Shown here in pieces: positions 46,009 to 58,361 of a stretch of DNA of 64,000 nt. The first letter of the stretch is position 1. Every line of letters starts with the position of its first letter. Origin of the DNA: Leptodontidium sp. MPI-SDFR-AT-0119 (taxonomy: Eukaryota > Ascomycota > Leotiomycetes > Helotiales > Leptodontidiaceae); the NCBI GenBank assembly GCA_020726505.1, contig JAHLEZ010000005.1, positions 2,108,001 through 2,172,000 on the forward strand. Direction: 5' to 3'. The position numbers were made by a program, and so were the translations under genes. The notes below the pieces were generated by a model, which ran no database searches, was not told the origin of the DNA, and was given only the letters and a program-made list of their open reading frames with translations.

Positions 46009-46561
46009 TCAACTCCTAACGATTAAAACATTTTCGGCCACACCTTCCCCAATCATTTCCCCTCCAGCATCAGCGATATCGTACTTGAAATATCCATAAA
46101 ATTCGAGGCCAGGCTGATCCTTGCTTTCTCTCTTAGTGACCAGAGATATAATCCCAGCTTTCCTCGTTACCACTGGGCCATTTTCGAGTATCTCCCAGAC
46201 GACTTCATCTCCAATGCTGTATTTGGGCTTCTGATAACGCTGTTCAGTGGTTGGTGATGTTTTCAGCAATAGAAGACTGACTCTGATGCCGGTGCTTCTC
46301 ACTTTAGATGAGAAGTCTATTCCGTTGAAACAGCAGAAGCCTCCGAAAAGCCACGCGAAGCTGTGTCTTCCCGTGAACTGACTCGTTTCTGACCCAAGTG
46401 CTACAATTAAAAGATGTTAGTTTCTGAGACTTTACGCCTTTCTTTATTTGGTAGAATGGTTCTTCCTTACTTTTTGCGCTGAGGCATTGCATTCGAAAAA
46501 AATCTATGCGAAAGGAAATTTCATAGAATACTGTAGAATAACATCTTGCGGAAAGGAACAT
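46009..46561 (-). CDS. Hypothetical protein, two exons
   Basis: A model with exons 46471-46561 and 46009-46400 and a 70-bp GT-AG intron containing CTAAC gives 160 residues. The C-terminal half (YQKPKYSIGDEVVWEILENG, GLEFYGYFKYDIADAGGEMIGEG) looks like a small beta-rich domain. The N-terminal part is hydrophobic and Phe-rich. The start at 46561 is the first in-frame ATG; another upstream exon is possible. No family recognised. Confidence 0.4.
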
Positions 46562-47756
46562 GATCCCCAATAAGTAGATCCAGTCGCCAACTGTCGTAGC
46601 AGTTTTGACTGCCGTTACCGATCCAATGGCAGCTATCAACACCCACAATGAAGCATCGAAGCACCTCTACCTATTACGTCGGTTCCTGAACTGGACTCAC
46701 TCCTCCACTTCTGGAGGAAACGATGTCGAGAACCAAGGTCCAGTCTACCCAACCCCTCCAACCAAGCATCCGCCCGGGCTACCCCACATACAGCTCCCTC
46801 CTAGGCGGTAGACGTACGTTAGAGTGTAGGTGTTGACGCGGTCGAGAATGATCGACGGTTTAGACTTGAATCGGAAAGGCTTCCTCATACTCTGGAGTAT
46901 GGGATAGATCTAGACCTGTTCTAGAAACGCCACCTCCCACCCAAGTCGTGAGGGAGTGCCACAAAAGGGGATTCATTAGCCACCCCCTGCTAAACCCAAT
47001 ATATATCACCTAGCCTCGAGGAAATGCAATATTAAAACGCATATATCATCGGTGGTACAACTAACTAAAGTAACTCACATAGTTTTGTGTTCTAACAGTA
47101 GCAACGCAAAAGAACAAATCGTGCCTCTTCTGTTTCTTGAAAGCCACGGTGGTACAAAGTACTGTACTTCTCGATGAGAGGAGATGGGCAAAAATGTTAG
47201 ACATCAAGATTAAAGCCAGCTCTCTCAAGCCATACCCCGAATTTCAATTGAAGCGGCGTCTAAACGCGTTCTCGGCTTAGTTGACGTGTTAAGATTGCCC
47301 TTTATTGTCCCTCCTCCGTACTACTACCGATTCAAATACTGGCTGACTGATTGCTGACTGATTTCAAGAGCTCCTCCCTGACGCTAAAATTGCAGTGTTT
47401 CATGCATCCCGATTCGTGTATGCACAAAGCAAATAACCTTTTGCCATCTCTCAATTTATTTCCTGACATCAATGTAGGACACAAGCCCAGGACTACTTTC
47501 CTACAAGAACCCGAGACCAGAAAAACCTTTCGAAGTTCGATTCCGATTGAATAGAGAAATTGAGTTGATCCACTCTCTTCGGCCCCAAGAACATCCAGAG
47601 TATTGCGTGCTTGACGAGGGGGTATTCGTGATTTTTCCTCCGGATAATGTACGAATTGCATGGCTCCGATTCTAGTCATACAGAGCCGCCTTATTCCCAA
47701 GTAGATAGCGACGACATCATTTGGAGAGGCATTTCGTTATTACAACTACGCTTACA
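46562..47756. other. Intergenic region without a recognisable gene
   Basis: About 1.2 kb. Short ORFs on both strands at 47332-47700 have no family resemblance. The 3' end should hold the promoter of the former transporter. Confidence 0.35.
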
Positions 47757-48660
47757 ATGGCAGAAACGAAAGAGATATTCGACATACCGACACCTGATGA
47801 AAGTGTACGCGCCTGTGAGAGAGTCTTCCATTTAACAAACAAACCTATTGACAGACGCTGAGATAAAAGCTCTCTATCGAAAAGTGGACTTGAGACTCAT
47901 TCCATGGCCAGCGATCAGCTACTTTTTGCTCCGCACGGACAGCGGAAGTCTGACAATCAGTGCGATTCTGAACGCGGAAGGTAAACATTCTCTCAGACAA
48001 CATCTCTCGGTGACTCTGACTCAGTGGACATGGGCTTTGAGTACTTTCGTCTACAGCTATGGATTTTTTGAACCTATCAGTAGTTTCTTGACAAAGAAAT
48101 TTACCCCGAGTAAATGGCAAGGTCGCATCATGCTGGGATGGGGTGAGTGACTCTACCCTAAGCAGGTGTTGGTAAATTTGGTGTTGACTTGGCTACAGGA
48201 ATTGTGACAATCGCAACCGCAGCAGTGAAGAGTTACAATGGACTGATTGCACTTCGGTTCTTCCTTGGCGCAGCATAGGCAGGGTTCGGCGAGAGAATTT
48301 TTTTTGTTTCCATGTCCATCCCCTTCAACTTTAATCAAGCTGATCTATTACTAATGAGCTCTGCAGTGCCCGCTTTCGTATTTCATCTCAGCTTCTGGTA
48401 CTCTCCGAAGAGATTCAAACGCGAGTTGTAAGTAGAAGCAACTTCAAACTAACCTAAAGCCCTCGTTCTAACAAAGTACAGAGTTTGATCTACATAACTT
48501 TCCTCCTATTAAGTGCTTTCGGTGGACTTCTGGGATATGTCATCGGGTACGCGGATGGGTGTGCAAACTTATACGGCTGGCAATGGCTGTTGCTGGTCAC
48601 TGTGTTAGAGTTCGTAACTGTTGTCGTTGGAGCTGTTTGCGCATTATAAGCAGTAGATAT
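47757..48660 (+). pseudogene. MFS transporter (anion:cation symporter family), truncated
   Basis: Starts at the ATG at 47757 (MAETKEIFDIPTPDE), with introns at about 47803-47854 and 48144-48198. It reads KALYRKVDLRLIPWPAISYFLL, then LTQWTWALSTFVYSYGFFEP, KKFTPSKWQGRIMLGWG and NGLIALRFFLG. This is the typical first half of ACS-family (Dal5/Tna1-like) permeases. An in-frame TAG at 48276-48278 interrupts the conserved LGxxxAGF stretch. Further degenerate pieces (FWYSPKRFKREL, AFGGLLGYVIGYADG, YGWQWLLLVT) follow in shifted frames, and the second half (TM7-12) is missing. A dead nutrient or vitamin transporter. Confidence 0.65.
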
Positions 48661-49415
48661 TCAGGTTCTACAGTAAAATTAACTTGCTCCAAGCCCGCCA
48701 GCAACTCTATTGACTTACACTGTTGCAAGAGTTACTGTTTTCAGGAAAATTGAAGAACAGTCTTTCATCACTGACTATAGAGACGGCTTTGCGTGACTAG
48801 CAACAATATCCTGGAGATAATTGCCACGAGCGCATGTTGGGTTGGCGTCTGCAACTGCATACCCGCAAAGGATAAGGAAGAAGAGATAACTATGCATTAC
48901 TGGCGACCTGGCAAATACTTGTGGGGAAATTAAAAGGAACCTTCAGGCCCAGTGCCCAAGGAAGGGAGAAGTCCTCTTTGGACTTTCTGGGATCCTTCTC
49001 AACTGATTATTGGAAGCTAAATTCTCCTCAGTAATAATACCTTGTTTACAGTGAGCCTAAAGAAGCTTCGAGGAGCACTCTTCTGCAGAGTAAGGCGTGC
49101 TTCCCAGCAAAACCTGCCAGGCGCTCCCAAATCGCACCAATATGATGAAAGGGCTTGCATTTCTGAGTGGTAGGCATTCATGCAGCTCTGGAGTTGAAAG
49201 GGATTGAAGATTGTGGTGAGAAGAGCTGTTGAGCGTTGGTGGCGGCTCCACACTCCTGCATTGACGGGGTCCAAGCTTGTGGCTGCAAGCAGCACTCGAC
49301 TTCCGAATTGAAGCATCTCTTTCCCTTCGTCGTACGACGGTGGGCAGCATTCTAACTTCATGGCGATGCAGTACCCTCAATCACGAACGAATACCAGCCC
49401 GGGACTCACGCAAAA
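48661..49415. other. Intergenic region
   Basis: Contains whatever remains of the transporter's 3' part, unrecognisable, and the promoter of the gene at 49416. No other gene seen. Confidence 0.35.
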
Positions 49416-50667
49416 ATGGATCGAATCCTCTCATTGACGACCCACGCGCTCGCAACATGCCGTGGAGCCTATCATGTCTCCCAAGATGCCGCTGCCCTCA
49501 ATGCTACCCCGAGTCCCATCCAAAGCCTCTCGATTCAACTCCAATGCCTATCTGAGACTCTAAGCTTGGTACAAGCTGTTAAAAATGTGCCTGGAGCTCG
49601 ACTTCCCTCACAGATGACCGAAGACCTCGAGGCATTGTTGGGTGCATGCGCAACCATTTGCGAGGATGCCGGAGCCTTCGTCACTAAAGGCGTCGTGACA
49701 GATGGAGTGGCTATGTCCTATGGGGGAATGTGGAGGAAGTTCTATGTCGTATTGATGGCATTGTATACTTGCCAATGTGCCTTCCAGATAGCGGCTACTT
49801 CAATGAACTTGTAGGCAACAACATACCTCCCATTCTGCAATCAATACTGACCCAAACAGTGCTACTGGGGCTCAATATGACATTGCACAGAATCGGAGAG
49901 CTATAGTACAATTTCGTGGAGGAATATCCGTGCAGGAAAAGGTCATTAAGGGTGACGCTGAGGCTTCCACGGCGCTGAGCATCGCATTTGGCAAATTACC
50001 ATTACGACGTTATCTTTACAACGCAGAATCTCTTTTGAATTCGGATGCACCCACGGCTCCGGCGCCCACAACGCCCTCTGATATCCCAGAAAATCATGAA
50101 CGGACACAGAACCAATCGCCCACAGAACTGGTTGCGGCGGGCATTCGGAGGCCTGAAAGCGTCGAAGGGGATACACAATCTTCAAGGAGTCTGGCAGAGA
50201 TCGAGAAGATGGGAGGATTGCGTAGTGAAATGATTTATAAGGTCACTGATTGGAAAGGCCTGGACCCAAGCACCTTTGGTCCACTTCTACTGGTCAAGTC
50301 ATTCAATGGGTGGTATGAAGTGACATCTAGAGCGGATTACAGCGCCACCATGAGAAACTATCGCTGTTACCTCTTCAAGGAGGTATTCATAGCCTGCAAG
50401 GTACCCATTCTGAAGAAGATCATTTCTGGAAGCCGTTCGCCCCACGATGACGGACTAAAATTGAAAGGTCGGGTCTTCATTCGTACAATCCTGAAAGTAG
50501 AACGATGCTCTACGGACGTTGGTAATTCGATATTGATAACCTACAAAGCAGTTGGTGCCCCACGTCCATTGGCTGCAGCGAGGATATTTTGCGACACGGA
50601 GGCTGTCGAGAATGAGTGGCATCAAGCCCTTACTCGGTTGGTTGAACTGGCCCAAGCTCAAAGTTGA
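49416..50667 (+). CDS. Protein with helical N-terminal domain and C-terminal PH-like domain
   Basis: Two exons, 49416-49810 and 49860-50667, with a 49-bp GT-AG intron; 400 residues. The N-terminal ~150 residues are helical and resemble the fungal N-terminal domains placed before STAND or signalling modules. The middle is Pro/Ser/Thr-rich. The C-terminal part, from about residue 240, has WYEVTSRADYSATMRNYRCYLFKEVFIACKV, a conserved hydrophobic core, and a closing helix with VENEWHQALTRLVELAQ. This fits a PH domain of the RhoGEF-associated (Cdc24-like) type. No DH domain is present. A membrane- or GTPase-linked adaptor role is inferred only. Intact. Confidence 0.6.
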
Positions 50668-52172
50668 TCTGGTAGAAATGGATGCTATCGGCGTTTTTTT
50701 CGGATGCTAGGATCGAAATTTCTCAGTTGAAAGCGTTGAAAATGAAACTTGTTTCATGACCTCAGGTTGCGATTTCAGTAATATCAACTTATCGGTGGAC
50801 TGGGCTGGAGAAAGGTAAGAAATAGAGCCACGCAGATCAACAGTAATAAGTATTTACTTTCTGACTCTCCCATTCTCTCTTACCCAATGATACAGAAATT
50901 CAATGAAGGATCTTTCGTAGAGGCCAGAGTCCTTAGGTAAGTGGCACAGCCAAGGTAAGTTCGAAAATATCTGTCATGTTACTCCATACGACACAGATTT
51001 GTTACATAGATTATTACATTCTCGTGGCGTTCAATTTCGACTCGCTACCGGATTGCCCAATCAATGAAGACCTGCGCAAGCTCTCATCATCTAGCAAGTT
51101 GAGTACGGAAACGGCAAAGCATCTCTTCAATTAACCGATGCCATGCCCTCAATGTCAAGCCTCGCAATCCATTCATAGTGCGATGGCACGGAGTGCGGAT
51201 CCGCTGGTTAAAACGTTCATCACCATTTGAACACGTCGCCGTCAATGAGCAGGATTTCGGATGAGTATGCTTCGGCTAACCAGCACTCTGCCGAAAGCAA
51301 AAAACTGGGGACATACGAAATTGAAGAAAAGGAAGAGCGTGGGAACCAATTTGACCCTAAGAATCGTCTCAAGGAGGTCGTTTGTCGACGAGCAGGTCGT
51401 TTATTGTGGAGGTGGTGCCGTAGAGTAGAAGCAGAAGTAAAAGTAAGTAGAAATTGGACGACGTCGACGAGGAGGTTGTGAGAGCAGCATGGACGGCGAG
51501 ATTGCGGCAGCAGGGGGAAGATGCACCACATATTTATCCGCCACCTAAACGGTACACCCGCATCAATGCAGTCATTCTCGGGCATCGTTCGCTATGGGGA
51601 CCGTCTGAAAATGTGGTGCAATTTCTCCTTCGGATTATCGTGATCTCAATAAAATAGTCCCAATGAATAGGAATATTTTCAACACAGCCCAACCCCTAGG
51701 TAGAGAGCAATTACGACGAGGGTGTTTACTACTCCTTGAGCCTTGTTTATCCATGAGTTATATATCATATGAGTAAGACAAAAATGTTACTCGGCAATTA
51801 ATTATCCACCAGCCTGCGGCGCGATGTTACCTCGGACGGAGCCTCGATCTCACTCTCGCTTCTACGATCCCAATCACGATCCTTGGCGAGGCATGCCCTA
51901 CTGAGCTTCTAGTATGGATAGCTCAACTTACAGGGGAATTGAGCTTATTCTTTTTCTGCAGGCGATCACTAGAGGACGTAGGTCGGCTGCAGTCTGTAAG
52001 TGATATAGCTTACAAAAATAATGTACAAGCGTTCAAAGCCTTAAAAGCTCAATGCCCTCGTTGAGATCTGTTTCCTGAAATCCAGCTTCAAAGTCATCAC
52101 GATCTTGACCTTTTCCTCAGATTGAACATTTTCTAGCATTGCTCGATATATAGTTTCAATCCTCGTCCCACA
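50668..52172. other. Intergenic region without a recognisable gene
   Basis: About 1.5 kb with short ORFs at 51220-51657 on both strands, none convincing. The 3' end should carry the promoter of the small secreted protein gene. Confidence 0.35.
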
Positions 52173-52588
52173 ATGCGTCAATCTCAACTCTTTCAGCGCT
52201 CTGTCGCCATCCTAGCTCTTGCTACGCCAGCGTTGTCTTGCGTTCAATTCTCCCTGAACCACGTCACCGCTGGAACCAGTCAGTGTTCCTCGGAGTAGAC
52301 TTCTGCTATTTTCCATGTTGACTCGCGATAGTATTCGGGACCTGCTCCAACAACTACGTTACAAACGCTGGTCTGACCGATAATGGAGGTCAGGTGTGCT
52401 CCCTCACCAATCGAGGAGGAGGTGTATGTGGCGATATCGTGTTGTCATGTATCGGCGGTTATAGTGCTGTCATGAGCAATGGTGGGGTAGTGTCTTACTC
52501 CTATCCAGGGTTCTCGGGCTCTTTCCAGACAAACATCAACAGGGTTGGCGATTTCACCTATTATACAGCGAACGTGTGGGGTTGCTGA
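52173..52588 (+). CDS. Small secreted cysteine-rich protein (effector-like)
   Basis: Two exons, 52173-52278 and 52332-52588, with a 53-bp GT-AG intron; 120 residues. The first ~22 residues (hydrophobic core VAILALATPALS) form a signal peptide. Six cysteines lie at 23, 40, 58, 68, 75 and 120, an even number that fits disulfide bonding. The mature part is Gly/Asn/Ser-rich and beta-like, ending in YYTANVWGC. No known family recognised. Size, signal and cysteines match the usual working definition of a fungal small secreted protein; a host-directed role is speculation. Confidence 0.7.
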
Positions 52589-55164
52589 ATTCGTTTCATC
52601 AAGATGAAGTCTGTCGGAGAAGAGGGGAAGGCACGGAAGAAAGTGAGAGAGTGCTCCTCTGACCACAAGAGTGTATTCAAAGACTCGCACTCAATGTGTT
52701 TGGCATAGACCAGTGAAATGAATACATGCCCAAGAACCGGAACTCCTTCCAGTGATCTCTTCTCCTACTTCCCACAGATAATGGTTCAATCAGACTAAGC
52801 TTCAACCTCTTCCAATCCCAGAACAAAGGTTCTCGTTATGATTAATCATTGATCAGTAGCTTCAGAGTACACCCATGGCAGCAAGATTTCCCCACTCGAA
52901 TCGACCAGATATACCCCGCAATTTTGGCCCCCGAGCAAACTTGCGATGATGATTACTACTAACCTTTGCTGACACTATTAGCAAAATGAAGTTAATATAG
53001 GTAAGCCTCGCATCAAAGTCAAAAAGTTCCACAGTCTATGTGATAGAGACCCTTTAACAGTATTTGTTGGTTTCACAGGCGTGTGCAACAGAGTGTCGTA
53101 TCGGTGGTTCTATTGCTTGATCATTCTTTTCTGGAGAGCAACAGAAGGTCGCTCTCCCTACTGAATATACATAGTAGTAGTAGGCCCTAGTAGCTATTGC
53201 TATGGAAACTATCGTAAAGTGACTAGAGTTATCACTGGAGTGAGACGTACTCACGTTTGTTACATTGTTGCCCATTTCCCTCCTCGTTCAGTGGATGAGT
53301 ATTCCCCACAGTCTTAAGTAGCGACGAGATTCCTAGGCAACTTAGTGCAGTGGTCTTGTCTGCGAGAGCCAGGTCAGGTTGATTCAAAGTGGATGGGTAT
53401 TTGAGCCTTCTCTTATACCGTACTAGAGCGCCTATGGTGATAACACTTTGGAGTCTTGAATACATTAAGGTTATATCAATTCAAAATTGTCGGGCCGGGT
53501 CAAACGGAGGAACGATAGTCCTCGTCCGATTAATATCAAGTTTAAGTCTCTCCGTAGATCTGGTCGAGAGGCATTTCATATGAACCGATCCTACGGCCCT
53601 ACGAAAGCACTCTTCCACGTTAACGTCGATGACTAACCCTGCAAGCTCTATTGGCTGAGAGTGTACCGTCTTAAAGTGCGCATGGTACGTGCTGATGCTA
53701 AGAGGAGATATTACGGTCTTATACGCTGTAGCTACAGGTAGACGTCGAAGAGTGCTTTTGTAGGGCGGGAATATGCAGGGCGCAAACATGACTGGCAAAG
53801 ACTGTTCCTAATTGGTAAGATGCGCATCCCGATAAGATCTGGTTATGCTAACTTTTGACAAAGGGCATACCGGCTGTTATTCTTAGCTTTCTTCAATTTC
53901 TTTCTTCCAGACTGCAAGTCTCCAATTCCCTAAATGAACATGGCCCCGACTCAACTCACAGGTCCTTAAGCATCTATATGGTTCACGGCACGGGGACGGG
54001 ACTTCGTCGTCTCTCAGCTTCCGTCATCAGCTCCGGATTATCAAGCACCATCTTTCGAACTTGCTGAAATTAAACATCTGTTCACAGAGGGAACGTTTTG
54101 AGGCTTTACCCTACTTTGGACCTTGCATGGAATCGCTGGATACGGCGTTTAGATTGTTTTGCCAATAGTGATCTACTCACTTGGATTTCTCAACACAAGA
54201 GATTCTCTTCTGATGACAATTGTGAGTGGGCATACTTAATACCCTACTTAAGCACCACTGTTAACTTCAATAGCCTCTTTCTTTAGGATTGTTTTCTCCT
54301 CTAGGGATTGGAGTAAGTAAGGTCTTGGCGTAATGTACCTGAAAACCCTTGGCATATGTCGAAAGACTTGGCACCAATCCTTCGCCCCACTCCGATCGTG
54401 CGTGGTCGCGGGAACGTGGCCGGGCTCAGCCGCACTCGTGAGAACAACGTGTGTTGCAGGGTATTTTGACTTTAACGTATGTAGAGTTTACAAGGAGCAC
54501 ACGATAGTAGAACACTTTAATTTCGTTTGGAAAGGGAGACTCTACGGGTAGGGAGAAAGTTGCTAATATTACTAAAAGCGCACTGCTAAGAAAGTCTGAC
54601 GCTGTGACTTTACCACTAACTAGCTTTTTAAATATTATTTCATAAAACACTTTATAATCTTATAATTGAGAAGTATTATAAGTTTTAAATTTCGTAGTAG
54701 TAGTTTCGTTAAGAAATAAAGTATGCAAAACGTCAGGTTCGGATTTCTCACTTACCAAAATCGGCAACTTTCTGTCTATCCGTAGAGCCTCCGGAGGCAA
54801 GCGGAAATTGCGGTGGTGCTATCCTCTTTTTTGGGAGGGGTTAAGTGGTGCCTAGCCTTTGATGTATCGTTACTGTCCGCCGCCACTCCTTGGTACTAAT
54901 CTTGTCTTCCGTGGGACAAGTAGCATATCCAACATCAACGACTTCATCTGCATCTGCCGAGTGGATTAGTGAGTCCTGCCAGGGCTTCCGCAATCGTCGG
55001 CCACGCAGTTGGTAAGCTTAACTCTCCTTTACGAAGTTAAACGGAGGTCGCTACAAATTAGGACTAAGTTGACAGACGTCTGGTTGATTGATATCAAAGG
55101 GAGTATTTAAACTACCTCACTGCCCCCTCCATGAAGTTCTCTATCCTCCACTCATGAGATCAAC
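52589..55164. other. Long intergenic region without a recognisable gene
   Basis: About 2.6 kb. Only scattered short ORFs are present. A stretch near 54600-54720 is AT-rich. I saw no transposon end or RNA gene. Confidence 0.35.
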
Positions 55165-57112
55165 ATGAGGTTCACTACCGCTATCTCCTTCTCGCTGCTT
55201 TGCTTGCAAGTCAAAAGCTATTCCCCCAGGGTCCAGTCCAGAGAAGCTTCTGCTACTTCCTATACTTGCAAATGTTACGAAGGCGATAGCTGCTGGCCGT
55301 CAGCATCGGCTTGGAATGCGCTCAATTCCACAGTCGGTGGCCGTCTTGTCAAATTTGTCCCCCATGGTGCGGTCTGTCACAACACATTCGAGGGGGTTAA
55401 TACATTCAACGCCGACGAGTGTGCAGAGGCCACAGCAAACCAGAGATCTCAACCATGGCTGTGAGATTTCCTTCGACTTTCGAATCTCTAGAAACTATAT
55501 GCTGACTCTTGCAAGAATCGAGACACCACTCGCGCCCTTGAGAACATATTATTCTAACAACACATGTGCTGTTACGACAAATCCAGCAGAACCATGTACC
55601 ATTGGATACATGTCTGATTACGTGATCATGGCGACAGAGGCAAAACACATCCAAGCCGGTGTTATCTTTGCTAACAGATACAACATTCGTCTTGTTGTGC
55701 GAAACACAGGCCATGATTTCATGGGCCGATCTATTGCATCTGGAGCACTGGCCATTAATACACATCAGTTGAAGAGCAGCTCTTTTGTCAAGAAATACAC
55801 GGGACCTGGTGGATATACTGGAAGTGTTGCGACGCTTGGTGCGGGTATTCAAGGTCGAGAATTGTTTCGCCTTGCAAACCAGCAATCCCCAAAAGTTGTG
55901 GTTGTTGGTGGTGAATGCCCAGTAAGTTCAACCTCCATTCACACTCTGATGGCAAGTTGAATAGTTGTAACTAAATGTACTACAGACTGTTGGGTTCTCA
56001 GGAGGATATATTCAAGGTGGCGGCCATGGGCCTTTATCGACGTATCATGGAATGGCCGCGGACCAGGCTCTTTCGTTCGACGTCATCACAGCTGAGGGGA
56101 GGGCTGTCACAGCCAATGCGAAGCAGAATCCAGATCTATTTTGGGCACTCAAAGGGGGCGGACCAGGTACCTTTGGTATTGTCACTTCTGTTACTGTCAA
56201 GACGTTCCCGGAACTTCCCTCTGCTGGAACCATTCTCAATATCAACGCAACCCACACTACAGATTCCGCACTCTTCTGGAAGGCGGTCGAAGCCTTCCAC
56301 TCGTTTGCCAATATGTATGTCGACAACGGCATATTCGCCTACTACGAGCTGAGTGAGCTTCGCCTCCACGTCCAGCCGTTTGTTGCCCCGAATATGAACG
56401 CCGCCCAGCTCCAGCTAGTTTTAAAGCCCCTTTTCGATAAACTTGACTCCATCGGTGTTGGGTACTCTACCGTTACGAAAGAGTTTCCCACCTATTTTGA
56501 TCTTTACATGGATTTGTTTGAAGATGAAATTGCTGGAGACAACACAATAGTCGGCGGCCGGTTCTTCAATAGGCAGGACATTGCTGAAAACAATCCGGCC
56601 TTGGTGGAAGCTTTCAAAGTTGCAGTCAATCCGCCAAACTGGGCTCCTGGCATCGTTATCGGTCACATCGTTGGTCCAGGTCATGGTAATCCAGTCGTCG
56701 ACAATGCCATCCATCCTGGCTGGAGACAAGCCTCAAGCTTCAGTATCACTGTCGTGAATGTCCCTGCTAATGCGACGAAGGCGGAGAAGGCAGAAGCAAA
56801 AAATATCTTAACTAACACGATAGGTACGAAACTCACCAGCGCTTCTCCTCGCGGCGGAGCGTATGTTAATGAGGTAAGACAAGTCGATCGGGCTGGCCTT
56901 TTGGTATTCATACAAGTTACAACTGCTAACTCATGTAGGGCGACTTAAATGAACCCAACTGGCAGACATCCTATTGGGGAAGCAACTACGCCAGACTGCT
57001 GAGGATTCGTCAAACATGGGACCCTAGAGGCGTGTTCTATGCTAGTACGACGGTGGGCACAGAGAAATGGGTGGAGATCAATGATCCTCCAAGGCTTTGC
57101 AAGAAGAACTAA
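55165..57112 (+). CDS. Secreted FAD-linked oxidase, berberine-bridge-enzyme type
   Basis: Four exons, 55165-55460, 55516-55921, 55986-56873 and 56939-57112, join in phase to 587 residues. A signal peptide (MRFTTAISFSLLCLQVKS) leads. RLVVRNTGHDF near residue 164 holds the His, and GGECPTVGF near 233 holds the Cys, for bicovalent FAD attachment. GGYIQGGGHGPLS is the FAD-binding glycine stretch. The C-terminal NYARLLRIRQTWDPRGVFYA is the BBE domain. Family members oxidise alcohols, sugars or secondary-metabolite intermediates outside the cell or in the secretory route; the substrate is unknown. No biosynthetic backbone gene is nearby, so a metabolite-cluster role is not supported. Intact. Confidence 0.9.
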
Positions 57113-57644
57113 TGTGGCGTGCGCCACTGCATACGATAAGGCAAGAGGCTTTGATATTGGGTGCTTGGGCACTTGGGCTTCGACAAGAAGGGACCTATAG
57201 TGACAATTTCTTTGCCCATAGGAAAACATGAAGCACATTTAGCCATCATCTCACAGCCACTGGGCAATTTGCCTCCTTATTGAATTTCACACGTGGTTCG
57301 TGGCGCACAAGATTTTCCGTTGATAGATCATCCCCCTTGTACCTGGGCATTTCTTGCTCAAGTGACGTTGGACGTCCACTGACTGGTGGATAAACCCAGG
57401 CTAGTCATCTTTGCCGGGCTCACGTATTCGGTCTCAAATATCTCAAGAGGACAGCGAAGGTAGTATTGAATGAACATCAGTGTGTGTTTTCCAAGTTACT
57501 TCTTCAGCACATAATTATTTCCCCCAGAACTCAGCACATGCTCCAAAATCTCTAGAAGCTATTAGGACCGCCCCCAACCCCGTCCAAATCCATCAGCCCC
57601 CTGTGGTCCTCCGCTTCCTTCCCTCAATTACCACAGACAAGTAC
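57113..57644. other. Intergenic between convergent genes
   Basis: About 530 bp; nothing recognisable. Confidence 0.35.
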
Positions 57645-58298
57645 TTACCCCGCTCTCACAATCTTGATAGAAATACTAGATATCTTGGCTCTACTGGTAA
57701 GATATTTAGTAGTAGAATACTTAGGCCTTGTAGTATCAACCTTGACACCAAGTGATCCGCCATTGGTCTCACAGCTTAGTACATAGTCGGTGGAACTAGC
57801 TGGAGGACCTGATTCTCCGCCATCGATTGTGTTGGCAATGTGCTCAAATAAGACGGCTGTCTTGATTTTGGGATCGATGTGTTTTGCAAGGACAAGAACG
57901 GTACCGGCTTCGTAGAGGGTCCATTCTGCACATTCGAAAGGACTGGTCGAAGGCACTGGTGATGTGTTTGTTAGTAGGGATTCCTTTATGGGGCGAAACA
58001 TCGAGTACTATGGTTGATATCTGGTTCTCTATTCTGGCAACAGACAACGAATGTACTTACTGGTCAACATAGCAGCTGGGCTTCCACTTTGTCCATAGTA
58101 TAGCTAATATGCAGCCACGTAGGCAACGTCATCAGGGTCGACGTTTTGCGCTAGACCATCTGGAGCTCCGTAGCAGACCTTGGCGGCTTTCTCTCCGCAT
58201 AAACCGTCTCTGGCCATGAGGCTGAATCCAGGCGAGATACTTCGTGCATTGACAGTGGTAGCGATGGCCGCAAGGAGGATGCAAGTTGTGGACAGCAT
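57645..58298 (-). pseudogene. Small secreted protein gene with one in-frame TAG
   Basis: Exons 58061-58298 and 57645-57955, with a GT-AG intron, would encode about 182 codons. The N-terminus is a signal peptide (STTCILLAAIATTVNA). The mature part has LCGEKAAKVCYG, DPDDVAYVAAY, SPFECAEWTLYEAGTVLVLAKH and an IANTIDGGE segment. A TAG at 58104-58106, after VAAY, interrupts an otherwise open and coherent frame, which continues YYGQSGSPAAML. Either the gene is newly inactivated, or the short 64-residue product is used, or the base is an error. Family unknown but clearly a secreted type. Confidence 0.55.
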
Positions 58299-58361
58299 GT
58301 TGACTTATTACAATAAGGATTCGAGAAAGATTGTGTGACGTGCTAGTGTTTCAAAGTAAAG

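Noticed and set aside
52589..55164. Possible genes in the 2.6 kb gap
   Set aside because: All open stretches are short, mutually overlapping and without recognisable motifs.
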